Of a stretch of 64,000 bases of DNA, positions 10,691 through 21,753 are shown piece after piece; the first letter of the stretch is position 1, and each line of letters begins with the position of its first letter. Below the pieces are notes generated by a model that was not told the DNA's origin, made no database searches, and worked only from the letters and a program-made list of their open reading frames with translations. The DNA comes from Muscardinus avellanarius (taxonomy: Eukaryota > Chordata > Mammalia > Rodentia > Gliridae). The position numbers and the translations under genes are program-made. The stretch spans positions 72,368,356 to 72,432,355 of the forward strand of contig OY726572.1 in assembly GCA_963383645.1 (NCBI GenBank). The letters run 5' to 3'.

Positions 10691-11980
10691 AAACAAAATT
10701 GTTGACATTAGGAATCTCAGAAAACTGACCTTCCTACCAAGGATGGTTAAAGTCATGGAGGATGATCATATCCCACAGAGATATGAGCACAGAAAACTGC
10801 CTCGATGAACTCAAATTCCATTTAACAAATTTATCAATGAAGTAAATTATTCAAAGAGTATGCTGACAGCATTCCTCTGCAGTAAATTGCAAGATCATTT
10901 TGTTGCAGGGGTTGATATCAGTCAAAATAATGAATATTAATGCTGCTATCATTTTTGTGCATACCACTACATATTAGCATTTCCCTGAAAAGCAGTTCTT
11001 CCCTATTGTTCATAAAATCAATGTTGGAGTTCAGAATATTCAAAAAAGATAATAAGTTTCACATAAGCACTCTCTCTTAAATCTATGAAGAAACTCTGCA
11101 CATGTTATCAGAATTCTTTTATTGCTGTTGTTGGCAAGCTATAAAAATGGCACTGAGAACCTGCACAGCCTCAGTAGAGGGATGATTGTTGAAATGGGAA
11201 TATCAACAGAGAGCAGTTCTTGTTAGAGTGAAGTTTTTGTAGTTTTACACAATGTTCAGCTTTCACCACTCCTATAAAATATCATTTCGGCATTTATACA
11301 ACCCAATGCAGGTTTAGAATGAGCGTCTGAATTTGTGTTTACTTATAACTGTAGCTTCATTATATAGGCTTTTGATATTTAGGTTGTTCACAGTAAAATA
11401 AAAAGTATAAGACAAAAATCCATCTTAGAATCATGGGTGGTACAGGAAATATACACAATTACATCGTTAAAGGATGTACAGGGAGTAAGAAAAAGTCACC
11501 GGGTGACAGCCTGACTCACTAGTGCAGGGAAATGCCATCATTTTGATTTTTTTTATGGATCGTGAATTCACACATGTAACTTCTCCCTCCTATTATTTTC
11601 TCCATCTACTCTGGCTATACTTTTGGAAAATGCATATATAGAGAGAAACAAAACAAATGATACACTGAGGGCAATTTTGAGAAATAGAAAGGAAAATTGT
11701 TTATGTGTTCAGAGGTTAGACAGTTGAAAGGTCAATTATGTATTAGAAAATTCATTTCAAGCCTAGAAAGGTTAGTAGTCTGGAAAAAAATTCCCCATTG
11801 AAATAAATAGCCACGTTCTTCAGAACAGCAGCCTGTCAAAAGCAAAGAGCAATTTATATGTGTACACCACAGAAGCCTTGGGAGGAAAGGATGTTCTTGG
11901 ATACTTCCAACAGAACAATGACCCAAAGGAATTCAAACTGGTTTTAGATCTCCACTTCTTTTAAAGATACATGAGGGACT

Positions 11981-11981
<1 letters not shown>
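10691..11981. other. AT-rich intergenic DNA, nothing recognised
   Basis: No repeat family or coding frame could be assigned over about 1.3 kb. Single-copy sequence is possible. Confidence 0.45.
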
Positions 11982-12032
<51 letters not shown>

Positions 12033-12037
12033 ACACA
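11982..12037. repeat. (CA)n microsatellite
   Basis: About 28 AC units with one G interruption near the right end. No SINE is attached. Confidence 0.95.
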
Positions 12038-12521
12038 TTTTAAGCATCCTGAGAAAACAAATACCCAGATAATAAATTGGCCAGCAACTTAGTGATACCA
12101 GAAATCTTTGGACTTATTTCATATGTAATTGTGATTCAGTTTCTCCTAAACTGCTAGAAAGTCAGATATCCTTTCTACTTCCTTTTATATATTACTCCCA
12201 GTGATTATTAAAATAAAACGTATACAGTACTTCATTTGTGGAGTTATAGTCACAAAACCACTCACCAAATTCAACAAGGCATTTTGTATAAAGGCATATC
12301 ATGGATCCAAATATGTTTTCAAATTTAATCTTGTTTATACTGTAATTAAATAATTATACCATCTTAATACATAATTATCATCAATGAAATATAAATTTAA
12401 GCTAATCAATATTCTCAATATGCTAATCATTAGTATTTTCTGCTGAGAATTATTAAAGCATTAATAAAAAGAAACATAAATCTGACCTTTATTTTATATT
12501 AAAAAGTAAATATTCTTGTGT
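12038..12521. other. AT-rich DNA, nothing recognised
   Basis: Very AT-rich, with no assignable feature. Confidence 0.4.
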
Positions 12522-12597
12522 GTGTGGTATTGTGGATCAAATCTTGGGCCTTGCACATGATAGGTAAGCACTCTACTGCTAAACTAAAAAGCCAGCC
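12522..12597 (-). mobile_element. ID element (tRNA-derived SINE), single diverged copy
   Basis: On the minus strand it reads GGCTGGCTTTTTAGTTTAG, CAGTAGAGTGCTTACC, then CATGTGCAAGGCCCAAGATTTGATCC, which follows the ID consensus: box A (TAGCTCAGTGGTAGAG), CTTGCCTAGCATG, CAAGGCCCTGGGTTCGATCC. At about 76 bp it is full ID length and, unlike the common SINEs here, lacks the B1 head. It is the only such monomer I noticed. Confidence 0.8.
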
Positions 12598-12785
12598 TTT
12601 ACTTTCTTGAGTAAATTTACAAGAAAGTAATTTCTAGGATAATAAAACCTATACATTTGTATAACATCAAATAAAACTATAGGCAAAATTATAGCATTTT
12701 TCCTTATAAAAACTCCTGAAAATTAAGATAAAACTATAACTTCTTTGTACTAACTGGGAATTAATTTAATAGTATCATAGCTTGC

Positions 12786-12848
12786 TTTCTTTCCTCCTTC
12801 CTTCCTTCCTTCCTTCCTTCCTTCCTTCCTTCCTTCCTTTCTTTCTTT
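12786..12848. repeat. (TTCC)n/(TTTC)n tract on a SINE tail
   Basis: About 14 TTCC units grading into TTTC, directly abutting the T-rich tail side of the antisense SINE at 12849-13060. Confidence 0.95.
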
Positions 12849-13060
12849 TTTCTTTTTTGTACTCGGGGTGGAACCCAGGGGGTTTTCTACATCCAGGCTC
12901 TACTCCCAGACCTATTTTTTATACTTCATTTGGAAACAGGGTTTCATTAAGTTGCTGAGAGCCTCAATAAATAGCCGAGGCTGGCTTCCAACCTGTGCGA
13001 TCCTCCTGTCTCAGCCTCCCAAGTGCAGGGATTAAAAGCCTGTGCACCACCATGCCAGGC
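12849..13060 (-). mobile_element. B1-dID-like SINE (intermediate subtype)
   Basis: ID-like part GGAACCCAGGGGGTTTTCTAC, TTTGGAAACAGGGTTTC, then the B1 head ending CACCATGCCAGGC. It has the TTTGGAAACAGGG of the young subtype but keeps the 'TTGCTGAGAGCCTCAATAAATAGC' insertion of the old subtype. A short TCATAG match flanks the element plus its tail (12774 and 13062 region). Confidence 0.9.
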
Positions 13061-14213
13061 TCTCATAGTTTTCTTACAGTTTCCTTATCCATAAAATATA
13101 TTATATGCTAAATTTTGGCTTCCTTGCTTTTTTTTTTCGTAACTCAGTGGTTTTACTCAATTAGTCATAAGGACTAGGAATATATTATATACCAGGGTAT
13201 TATTTAAGCTTCTTTGATAACTCATAATCAGTGTAATAGTAAATATAATTACCTAAGTTTACCAGAGTTTCTTTTTTCCTAGCATATGATACCTGTCCTG
13301 AAACATCAAGACTCATGATTGAAGAGCCAGGCACCTTACTTAGGAGACTCTTGAGCTTGGGTGGTGATTCTTTCTTAGGCTCATCAAGAATAAATAAAAG
13401 CAGATGGAAGCCATGTGTGCTGTGGCTTTCATGTCAAATATCAGTATGAATATATTCTACCAAATAATCCTTTGAGCTCAAGAGACTTCTGGTTCAAGTC
13501 ATGAATTATTCCTATTTTTCTCACTCATATTACTTCTGCAAATCCACAAGGGTATTTGTTTAAGTGAGGTTTTTACTACTTAAAATGAGGGAAATTGCCT
13601 GTGAAATTCCAACATTACACAGGAGAAATGAACACCCCTCTGCTTTTAGTAGTACTCCAGAAATTTTATCATACTCTTGATGAATGATTTTAAGTAGCAA
13701 AGAATGCATAATTAAAAAATTGACAAATTAAATGCTGGTTATGGAAATAGACTAAATTACATCTCTTTTATGCATTCTGCAATAAAAACTAGTGTCATTT
13801 TCCTAAAGGATTTCAAATTGTTGCAGCTTATTTTAAGTTTTATAAAGTTATTATTTTTGTATACATTTCTGATTGGGATTGTATTTTTTGAACGATTAAC
13901 AAACTAGGCTTCTTTAAAGATTTCTAAACATCTTGTTAGATCATTCTCTATATTGATCATTTATTCAAATTGCTTAAGAAAGGAATATTAAGTACATCTT
14001 TACATATACAGTAAATAATTCACCTACTATCCACAAATATTGGTAGTTTCCACATAACACAATTTTAACCGTAATAAAATAGAAATGCTGAGGTTTGTCA
14101 CCCTCATTCTACTTGTCAGCAGTGATGTCATAAATGTGTTATTTTTCCATAATCATGGATGCAAAGTGCAGATAGACACTCAATACTATTTGGATATTTG
14201 CTGTCCAACAGGT
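13061..14213. other. AT-rich intergenic DNA, nothing recognised
   Basis: T-run at 13130-13138. No repeat or coding content identified in the remaining ~1.1 kb. Confidence 0.4.
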
Positions 14214-14251
<38 letters not shown>

Positions 14252-14272
14252 TAGACAGACAGACAGACACAA
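14214..14272. repeat. (GA)n-(GACA)n compound microsatellite
   Basis: About nine GA units followed by about ten ACAG units with one GATA interruption. Confidence 0.95.
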
Positions 14273-14454
14273 CAGAATCTAGCAAATAGTAAGAAAGGTA
14301 AAACATAAAGCACCTTTTCAGAATTGCAGAATTAGGTGAAGGGTGACTACCTACAAAGGATTAGTATTATAATCATAGCTTTAAATGAGCACTCAGAGAT
14401 TGTGACATGGTGCCATCCAGCAAAAAGATACTCCACTAAAACTGCTTTTTTCTT

Positions 14455-14710
14455 TGGTAGACAGATTTAATTTGGTGCATTATCATTTTACATTATATTG
14501 GGATATAAACTGTCAGGCAAATGCATGCACATAGCTCTGGTTACCATTCCCATCAGGTCCCCCCTGCCCCCTTTTTCATGTCTGTGATATGGGAATTGGT
14601 AGTTTGCTATACAATCACAGTATTATTTGAACTATCACACTCGTTATGGCTCCATCTCCTTTCCTGAATCTCCCTCAGTTACTTCCCTAGCGCCTCTGCT
14701 CATCCTGTAT
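14455..14710 (-). mobile_element. L1 3' UTR end, antisense (diverged)
   Basis: TTTAATTTGGTGCATTATC, CATGCACATAGC and the C-rich CAGGTCCCCCCTGCCCCC are the antisense of the L1 terminus (ATGCACCAATAAA), the TGTGCATGTATG segment and the G-rich UTR. The match is loose. Confidence 0.6.
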
Positions 14711-15337
14711 GACTGGTATGTAACATCAGAGATATTATGAAACTTTTCTGAAGAGCAAATAAAAACATTCATAACTCTATCCCACACATCTATTATTTCA
14801 TATTTCCTATGCCTTCTTATCTTCCTTTTATAATTTTTATATCAAGCATAGAAAGTAGTTTATTAGGAATTTTATGTTTGTATTTAGCAAGACATCATAA
14901 CCATTTCTATGCTAATACTTTTTATTTATTTCTAGAAAATATTTTAATCAAAATTTCTCAGCATTTATCTAGCCATTATAGTATAATTTTAAAAACTTTA
15001 ATATATCTTCAATACTTTTTCTACTCGGGTCCATAGTCTCCTATTCTAGATCAGCTTTTTAGCCCTCTTGAACCCAACAGCTCTTTCCCTATAGATTTAT
15101 TAAGGATTTTAGTCATCAGTACAGTTCCTTGTATTCTCAAACTCTCTATGAAAATCCTCTCTAGTAAAGTTTAATTTCTATTTGTTTTTATTTTGTTTTT
15201 TAATCAATACATCAAAGATCTCGAGGGAGTCAGGGATGCTCCTCACTCTGCATTACCAGGTCCTCATTAACTCTTCATTATTATATGATTATTCTACAGC
15301 TCATAGGAAGATCATGCTAACAAGATTGTTCAAACTA
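14711..15337. other. AT-rich intergenic DNA, nothing recognised
   Basis: No element assigned. Confidence 0.4.
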
Positions 15338-15505
15338 GCCTGGCATAGTAGTACATGCCTGTAATCTCAGTACTCAGGAGGATCACAGGTTTGAGGCTAG
15401 CCTCAGCAATTTAGTAAAAAAAAAAGGATTCCAAAATTAAAAATAAACAGGCTGCATGGATAGCATAGAAGTAGCACTGGATTCAATCGCCAGTACCTGA
15501 AATGT
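15338..15505 (+). mobile_element. B1-dID-like SINE, degraded
   Basis: CTGGCATAGTAGTACATGCC, TGTAATCTCAGTACTCAGG, GGATCACAGGTTTGAGGC, then an ID-like end with GATTCAATCGCCAGTACC. Heavily mutated and with internal deletions. Confidence 0.8.
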
Positions 15506-16149
15506 ATATATTTAAATTGTCTTATCTCTTTATATTATTCTTTTCTAGATTTGGGGTAATTTAAACCTAATTTCTTGTGGATTTTAACATCTGGCTCACT
15601 TCTCCATTTTTCTGATGATTATTCATTTATTTTAACCAATTTTGACTGTCTCTGTATCCCCCCCGTCAACAGTTTTTCTCCCTGAAAAATGATTTATTGC
15701 ATAACTTTTTGGTAATCTCTCTGTTCCCAGTTTCAATATTTCACTGTTCCAGTTACAACATTTCTCTATTGATACGTCAAAAGCTGAGATGCGTAAGCTG
15801 ATGAATAAGAACATTATAAACCCCTGAAATCAATATAAATTTGGTGGTTTGCCCAGGGTTAAAATAAAACGGAAAACTAAAAATAAACTATACTCAACTA
15901 TCTCCAGTTAAATATGGGAACTTGTTTTCTTAATTTCATACTAAATGGAGGTTACTGGAATTTTCTAATTTAATTTAAATTCCATATGCAAAGAGTTTTA
16001 GAGTATTAATGAGCTGAAGTAATTTGTAAGATTAAGTTATATTTGTCATAAGATTAAGTTAAATTTGTTAAATTAGAGAATATTTTTCCAGAACAGTATT
16101 CCTTGTGCAACTATAGATGTATGTACATATATATATTTAATAAATATAT
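15506..16149. other. AT-rich intergenic DNA, nothing recognised
   Basis: Contains a near-perfect ~22-bp direct repeat (ATAAGATTAAGTT, around 16027 and 16050) and TA-rich text at 16120-16150. Nothing else assigned. Confidence 0.4.
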
Positions 16150-16310
16150 ATGTATTTTTTTTAGTGGTACTGGGGTTCCTGGAAACTCTTCTACCTCGGG
16201 GCTACACACCCAGACCTATTTTATATTTTTATTTGGAAACACGGTCTCTTAAGCCAGCGAGGCTGGCTTCGAACCAGCGCAATCCTCCTGTCTTCTCATC
16301 CCAAGTGCGC
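16150..16310 (-). mobile_element. B1-dID-like SINE (young subtype), left arm of a head-to-head pair
   Basis: T-tail, GGTACTGGGGTTCCTGGAAAC, TTTGGAAACACGGTCTC, TTAAGCCAGCGAGGCTGGC, stopping at TCCCAAGTGCG. The last ~30 bp of the B1 head (GGATTACAAGCGTGCGCCACC...) are missing where the opposite-strand SINE begins. Confidence 0.95.
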
Positions 16311-16492
16311 TTGTAATCCCCACACTTGGGAGGCTGAGACAAGAGGATTACACAGGTTCAAAGCCAACCTCAGCTCCTTAGTGAGGCTTTCAGCAAATTA
16401 GTGAGACCCTGTTTCCAAATAAAATGTAAAATAGATCTGGGAGTATAGCCCTGAGGTAGTAAGCCTCTGAGTTCCACCCCAAGTACCACAAA
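16309..16492 (+). mobile_element. B1-dID-like SINE, right arm of a head-to-head pair
   Basis: Begins CTTGTAATCCCCACACTTGGG, lacking the first ~20 bp (GCCGGGCGTGGTGGCGCA), and runs to CCAAGTACCACAAAAAAAG. With 16150-16310 it forms a large imperfect palindrome whose centre has lost both element 5' ends. Confidence 0.95.
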
Positions 16493-16712
16493 AAAAGAAA
16501 TAAAATAATAACTTGTATCATGTATCTTAAGATAAACAGAACAATGGCATAAATAAAATCATTACTGTAAGGAAACAAACTAATGTATGCATCTGTAGTT
16601 ATCTAAATCATCTTTTCAATTAGAATATCTTATTATTTCTCCTAATATGGTCACCATAAAATATTTTCAATTTTTCATTGTGAGCAAGAAATATTAAAAA
16701 TATTAAATATAA

Positions 16713-16901
16713 GCCGGGCGTGGTGGTGCACACTTGTAATCCCCGTGCTTGGGAGGCGGAGACAGGAGGATCGTGCAGGTTCTAAGCCAGCCTCTCTGGC
16801 TTAAGGGATCCTGTTTCCAAATAAAAATATAAAAATGCGTCTGGGAGTGTAGCCCAGAGGTAGAAGGGTTTCCAGCAACCCCAGTACCACCAAAAACAAA
16901 C
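16713..16901 (+). mobile_element. B1-dID-like SINE (young subtype) with 17-bp TSD
   Basis: Complete from GCCGGGCGTGGTGGTGCACA to CCAGTACCACCAAAAACAAAC. The perfect 17-bp repeat AAAAATATTAAATATAA lies at 16696-16712 and 16902-16918. Box A and the box-B region (CAGGTTCTAAGCC) are recognisable. The best-defined young copy in the window. Confidence 0.97.
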
Positions 16902-17010
16902 AAAAATATTAAATATAATAATACAGTTATAAAAACTAGTCATGAATCATTTCTGTAGGATACAAAATAAAATGCAAAAAATGAATAGATATTAGTTCTT
17001 ACTTTGGAAA

Positions 17011-17083
17011 CTTTTTTTGTAGTACCAGGAATTGAACCCAGGGGCCTTCTACCTCTGAGTGATGCCCTGAGCCATTTTTGAAA
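17011..17083 (-). mobile_element. SINE fragment: ID-like tail half only
   Basis: GTAGTACCAGGAATTGAACCC, GGGGCCTTCTACCTCTGAG, then GAGCCATTTTTG. The B1 half is absent. Confidence 0.8.
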
Positions 17084-17218
17084 CTTTTTAAAATTTTCTT
17101 CCCTAATTTGTTTTCTTTGCTCGTTGAGGAAACAACTCTTTTAAAGCAGAATTAAACCTATAAAATTATTTTAAAAATAAGAAAATAAATTATTGGCTGA
17201 CGTGGATGATGCACTGAC

Positions 17219-17219
<1 letters not shown>

Positions 17220-17300
<81 letters not shown>

Positions 17301-17385
17301 AAGAGAAGAGAAGAGAAGAGAAGAGAAGAGAAGAGAAGAGAGAGGCAGACAGACAGGCAGACTGATAGACAGACAGACTGAAAGA
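17220..17385. repeat. Compound (GT)n(GA)n(GAAGA)n(GACA)n microsatellite
   Basis: GT units 17221-17252, GA units to about 17296, ten or so AGAAG units to about 17340, then imperfect GACA/GGCA units. It abuts the A-tail side of the antisense SINE at 17386. Long open frames on both strands here are simple-repeat translation. Confidence 0.95.
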
Positions 17386-17592
17386 CTGACTAAGACTTGA
17401 ACCCAGGGGCATTCTACCTCTGAACTGCATGCTCAGCCTCATTTTATTGAAATAGAGCCTCATTGTTTTGAAATAGAGTCCCACTAAGTTGCTGGGGGAT
17501 CTTCCTAAATTATTGAGGCTGGCCTCAAACCTGCAATCTTCTGTCCCAACCTCCCAAGTAGAGGGTTTACAGGTGTTCATCATCATGCCCAA
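17386..17592 (-). mobile_element. B1-dID-like SINE (older subtype)
   Basis: GAACCCAGGGGCATTCTACC, a partly duplicated middle (two TTGAAATAGAG copies at 17437 and 17467), then TATTGAGGCTGGCCTC and a diverged head ending CATCATGCCC. Confidence 0.9.
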
Positions 17593-18121
17593 TTCTACCA
17601 TTTTTAAATTGTTCAATTGATAATAATTTTATAAAAGTTTAAGGAACGTTTCATCAATATTATTAAATAAGTAGACATTGATAAACAATTTCTGTTGCTT
17701 ATATACACAGTTGAGACTTCATGCAGAAAACATTAACTGTAGACCTTCACATATAAATGTTCAAGAGGGCATGCACACACACATATGAGCCTGCCTCTCC
17801 CAGCTCTTCTTTCATGGTTAGAAAGGTTTCTTTATTTATTGATAAGGTGGTAGGTTTACTTGAATTACCATTACTTTACAAGCTTTCTTATAAAGATCTT
17901 TGGCATTAACCTGGCAGTTCACTATGAATGCTTTTATATGTTTATAATCATATCTTGGTAATACAAATTTAATATTTTAATCTTTTCCATCTTATTTTCC
18001 TAGGTTTCTGTTTAACATATTACTAACACAAGAAAAATGAGTGAAGAACATTGTTCAAATAATTCTCAAATTTTTGATTTTGACATCTGGAAGCATTCAA
18101 TAGCAAAATGGCTAAGAAATC

Positions 18122-18166
<45 letters not shown>

Positions 18167-18603
18167 AAGAAATTCAAAGTAGTTACAGTTTTTAGATCTT
18201 CCTGGGTATCTTCAAACTTTTCTTAGTCATTTAAATACTCCCACACATGCACAGTCTCATACATATATACATACATTGATATATATATGAACACACATAC
18301 AAAATGTGTATATACATATATATTACAATTCTTTCAGAAGCAGAAGAAATATTTATTTTGTTTAACCACGAAAATATATTTTAAAACCACCAAAGTATTA
18401 TAGGCCAATTAATAAGCCTAAATTCATGTCTCCTTTAAATTATTTGGCTATTCCATTCATTCATTATTATTAAAGTTTGTATTTGTCCACATTATCTGAT
18501 GATCTTTAAACTTTCTTTTAAAGTTTAAAACTTTAAAAAACTTTCTTTAAAACTTTAAAACTTAAACTTTTTTTTTCTTTTCTTTTCCACATCATTTTCT
18601 TTT
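17593..18603. other. AT-rich intergenic DNA with (CA)n and TA-rich tracts
   Basis: Contains the (CA)20 at 18123-18162, an alternating TA/CA stretch at about 18258-18320 and a run of short ACTTT/AAAGT inverted repeats at 18505-18565. No gene or family assigned. Confidence 0.5.
18123..18162. repeat. (CA)20 microsatellite
   Basis: Uninterrupted AC run. Confidence 0.95.
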
Positions 18604-18804
18604 CTTGTGGTCCTGGGGATGGAAACCAGAGGCATTCTACATCTGAACTACACCCTCAACCCTATATTTTATCCTTTATTTTGAAACAGCATCTCACTGA
18701 GTTTCAAAGGGCCTCACTAGGTAGCTGAGGCTGTCCATGAACCACGATCCTCCTGTCTAGTCTCCCAAATGCTGGGGTTACAACTCTGGACCACCACGCC
18801 TGGC
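18604..18804 (-). mobile_element. B1-dID-like SINE (older subtype) with imperfect TSD
   Basis: GGTCCTGGGGATGGAAACC, TTTTGAAACAGCATCTCACTG, CAAAGGGCCTCACTAGGTAGC, head ending CACCACGCCTGGCT. Flanks CCACATCATTTTCTT (18587-18601) and CCATATTATTTTCTT (18805-18819) match at 13 of 15. Confidence 0.93.
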
Positions 18805-18951
18805 TCCATATTATTTTCTTAATCCTTTCCTTGCAATATTTGTATATATCTTAGTGATTTGAGAATATCTTAGTTTATCGAAGTAGTTTACACTTTAGTT
18901 GTCACAAAGTTAATGTGATCGTTTCATCTTTTTCCTCTACTATAGGTAATT

Positions 18952-18962
18952 TGCCATTATTA

Positions 18963-19001
<39 letters not shown>

Positions 19002-19012
19002 TATTATTATCA
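18952..19012. repeat. (TTA)n microsatellite
   Basis: About 19 TTA units with three 1-bp interruptions. It abuts an antisense SINE fragment. Confidence 0.95.
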
Positions 19013-19137
19013 CATTCTTTTCTATTTTGAAACAGTCTTCTAGGTTGATGAGAGTCTCACAAATTGCTGAGGCTGTCTCCTCCTGTCTCAGCCTGCCATG
19101 TACTGTAATTACAGGCATTTGCAACCATGCCAGGCTG
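19013..19137 (-). mobile_element. B1-type SINE fragment
   Basis: TATTTTGAAACAGTCTTC, TTGCTGAGGCTGTCTCCTCC, TGTCTCAGCCTGCC, then AATTACAGGCATTTGCAACC. The ID-like part is missing; the TTA tract occupies its place. Confidence 0.85.
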
Positions 19138-19315
19138 CCCTTATTTTTTTTTTTTATTATAGAACTCTTCTTTTACCCCATTATCACTCAAAAACTTCTA
19201 GGATTACATAATATCTCTGAGGCTTAATTTACCAATATAACCATTTTCAGGGCATCTTGATGATTATTCATTTTCATTATTTGTATTTTTGGTAGTTTTT
19301 TGGTTGGTTGGGTTT

Positions 19316-19476
19316 TTGGTTGTGTACTAGAGATTGATGCTAGGGACATCCTACCTCTTAGATACATCCCCAGCTCTTTCTCTTTTATTTTTAAAACAGG
19401 TCTAAGATTTTGAGGCTGGCCTCGATCCTAGGATACTCCCGTATTAGCCTCCAAAGTACTAGGCACACCCAACATC
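19316..19476 (-). mobile_element. B1-dID-like SINE, degraded and shortened
   Basis: GTGTACTAGAGATTGATGC, CATCCTACCTCTTAG, CATCCCCAGCTC, then TTGAGGCTGGCCTCGATCC. The head is truncated. Confidence 0.82.
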
Positions 19477-19690
19477 ATGGTAATTTCAATTATAAGCAGG
19501 TGCTGTAAGAATATCTAGAGGCTGTAAATTTGGTATTTTAATATTGACACATATTAATTGTACATTAGTGAGACTGCCTATGATATTTCCATACCCACAT
19601 ACAGCATGACTTGATCATATCCATTCACCTGTCTTCCACCCTCATCCTTAAACTTTTCAATTTTGTAATGCTATTAATAAAAGCGGTATA

Positions 19691-19888
19691 GCTGGGCGTG
19701 ATGGCGCACGCTTGTAATCCCCACGCTTGGGAGGCGGAGACAAGAGGATCGCGCAGGTTTGAAGCCAGCCGCACTGGCTTAAGAGACCCTGTTTCCAAAT
19801 AAAAATATAAAATAGGTCTGGGAGTGTAGCCCAGAGGTAGAAGAGCTCCCAGAAACCCCAGTACCACACACAAAAAAATAATGATGAT
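19691..19888 (+). mobile_element. B1-dID-like SINE (young subtype) with 14-bp TSD
   Basis: GCTGGGCGTGATGGCGCACG through CCAGTACCACACACAAAAAA. Flanking repeats ATAAAAGCGGTATA (19677-19690) and ATAAAAGTGGTATA (19889-19902) differ at one base. Confidence 0.96.
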
Positions 19889-20068
19889 ATAAAAGTGGTA
19901 TAAGTTGCTACTTTACATTGTGGTTCCTTTCATATAAATAAAGTAGATAGTAGATAATATTTTTTCTATAATGAAAGATCATTTTTAATTTTTAGGCTTA
20001 AAAATGAAAACATAAAGCCTTAAAAACATAAGCCTAAAAACAAACTTATGTTTTTATGGAATTCTATC

Positions 20069-20534
20069 AAAAGTTTTTATACATTTGGAGCTATATATAT
20101 TAGAGTTTCTCTCTGATACAAACTATACATACATTTTCTGTTTTTCATTTACATTTTTTTTGTGTGGGTCTGGGAATGGAACTCAGGGGCATTTGACCTC
20201 CGAGCTACACTGCCTACCTTATTTTTTATTCTTTATTTTGAAACAGGGTCTCACTAAGTTGCAAAGGGCCTCACTAAGTAGCTGAGGCTGTCTATGAACC
20301 ATGATCCTCTGGTTTCAGCCTCCTGAATGCTGGGATTACAAGCATGTGCCACCACACCTGGTTTAGTTTTCATTTACATTTTTCTGATGTCTTATAAAAT
20401 GTGAGAATTTGCTTGTGTGCTATTTTTGCAATAAAGATATTAAATGATTCTCTTACTTCAAAATTAGAATATATAACACTTAAAATACTACTCAACATTT
20501 TTTACTTTTTTTATTCTGAATACTTGCTACATTA
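20069..20534. repeat. Left copy of a ~250-bp direct repeat flanking an L1
   Basis: Excluding the SINE at 20161-20362, this segment (TATACATTTGGAG..., TTTCTCTCTGATACAAACTA, ATTCTCTTACTTCAAAATTA, ACTACTCAACATTTTTTAC, CTGAATACTTGCTACATTA) aligns end to end with 21489-21753. Confidence 0.9.
20161..20362 (-). mobile_element. B1-dID-like SINE (older subtype) with TSD, inside a direct repeat
   Basis: GGTCTGGGAATGGAACTCAGG, TTTTGAAACAGGGTCTCACT, GCAAAGGGCCTCACTAAGTAGC, head ending CACCACACCTGG. TTTTCATTTACATTTTT flanks it on both sides. The matching position in the right-hand repeat copy (near 21590) has no SINE, so insertion came after the duplication. Confidence 0.95.
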
Positions 20535-20570
20535 GAAAAGAGTGATACAATTATTTAAAAGTATTAATGC

Positions 20571-21487
20571 TAAATAGACACTTCACAAAAAAGAAATTCA
20601 AATGAAAAATAATTATATAAAAATGCTCAACCTCATTAGCAATCAGAGAGTTGTGAATTGAAACTACCCTGAGATTTTAACTACCGCCAACTAAAATGGC
20701 AATTATTCAAAACAAAAACAACAAATGCTGGCAAGGATGTGAAGAAGTGGAAATTCTAATACATTGTTGATGAGATTGCAAATTAGTACAACCACTATGG
20801 AAAAAAGTATGAAGCTTCCTCAGAAGAATGAAAACAAATCTATCATATGATCCAATAATACCACTTCTGGGTATCTCCTCAAAAAAATGAAAACCAAAAT
20901 ACCAAACGAATGCATGTTTATCTATGTTCGTAGCTGCACAATTCATAATTATCAAAGTATGGAACTAGCCAAGATGTCCATCAACAGATGAATGGATTAC
21001 AAAGCAATGGGATATGTACATGATGGAATTTTACTCAGCCATAAAAAAGAATAAAATTATGTCATTTTGGGGAAAATGAAATGAAACTGGAGAACATTAT
21101 GCCAACATTATGTGAGATTAGTCATTTACAAAAAGTAAAAAAATCAGATGCTCTTCCTGATATGTGGAAACTAGGGAGAAGAAGAGTTATAGGAGGATAT
21201 CTAGACGAGGAAGGTTGCTGAACATCAACAAAGGAGGAGAAACCATAGATGAACAAATACAGTGCCCTGAGGGGGATGGGAGGTTGGGAAGAAGGAAATT
21301 CCCTAAAGTACATGATGGACATTCACAAACATATCAAAATCAATCACAAAGCCAAACGTGAGAAGGAGGGATGGAGAGAGAACGGGGTGGGAATTGGGGA
21401 ACGGTATGTGCATCTATGCCTCTGTCCTTTTGTATGCCATTAATATGTATGACAACAATTCACCAATAAAAAATTTTAAAATGTTTT
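20571..21487 (+). mobile_element. L1, 5'-truncated (ORF2 end + 3' UTR), between long direct repeats
   Basis: From CTAAATAGACACTTCACAAA through the C-terminal ORF2 text and UTR to TTCACCAATAAAAAATTTT. A 36-bp stretch (20535-20570) that matches neither L1 nor the flanking repeat lies at the 5' junction. The frame is broken at several places. Confidence 0.92.
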
Positions 21488-21488
21488 A

Positions 21489-21508
21489 AAAAGTCTTTAT
21501 ACATTTAA

Positions 21509-21545
<37 letters not shown>

Positions 21546-21753
21546 AATTTCTCTCTGATACAAACTATACATATGTTTCCTAGTTTTCATTTACATTTTA
21601 CTTATGTCCTAAAATGTGAGGATGTGCTTGTATGCTATTTTTGCAGTAAAAATTTTAAAATGATTCTCTTACTTCAACTAGAACATTACATTTAAAATAC
21701 TATTCAACATTTTTTACCTTAACTTTTTTTACTCTGAATACTTGATACATTTA
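21489..21753. repeat. Right copy of the ~250-bp direct repeat
   Basis: Starts immediately after the L1 A-rich end. It contains a (TA)16 expansion at 21510-21542 where the left copy has a short TA run, and lacks the SINE present in the left copy. Confidence 0.9.
21510..21542. repeat. (TA)16 microsatellite
   Basis: Pure TA run inside the right repeat copy; the left copy has only about four units. Confidence 0.95.

Noticed and set aside
12522..12597. A functional tRNA gene
   Set aside because: The tRNA-like boxes belong to an ID SINE; it does not fold into a cloverleaf with intact stems and lacks a terminator context.
17158..17616. 152-codon antisense open frame
   Set aside because: It is translation of a SINE plus a GT/GA/GAAGA microsatellite (Ser-Leu and His-Thr runs); no conserved domain.
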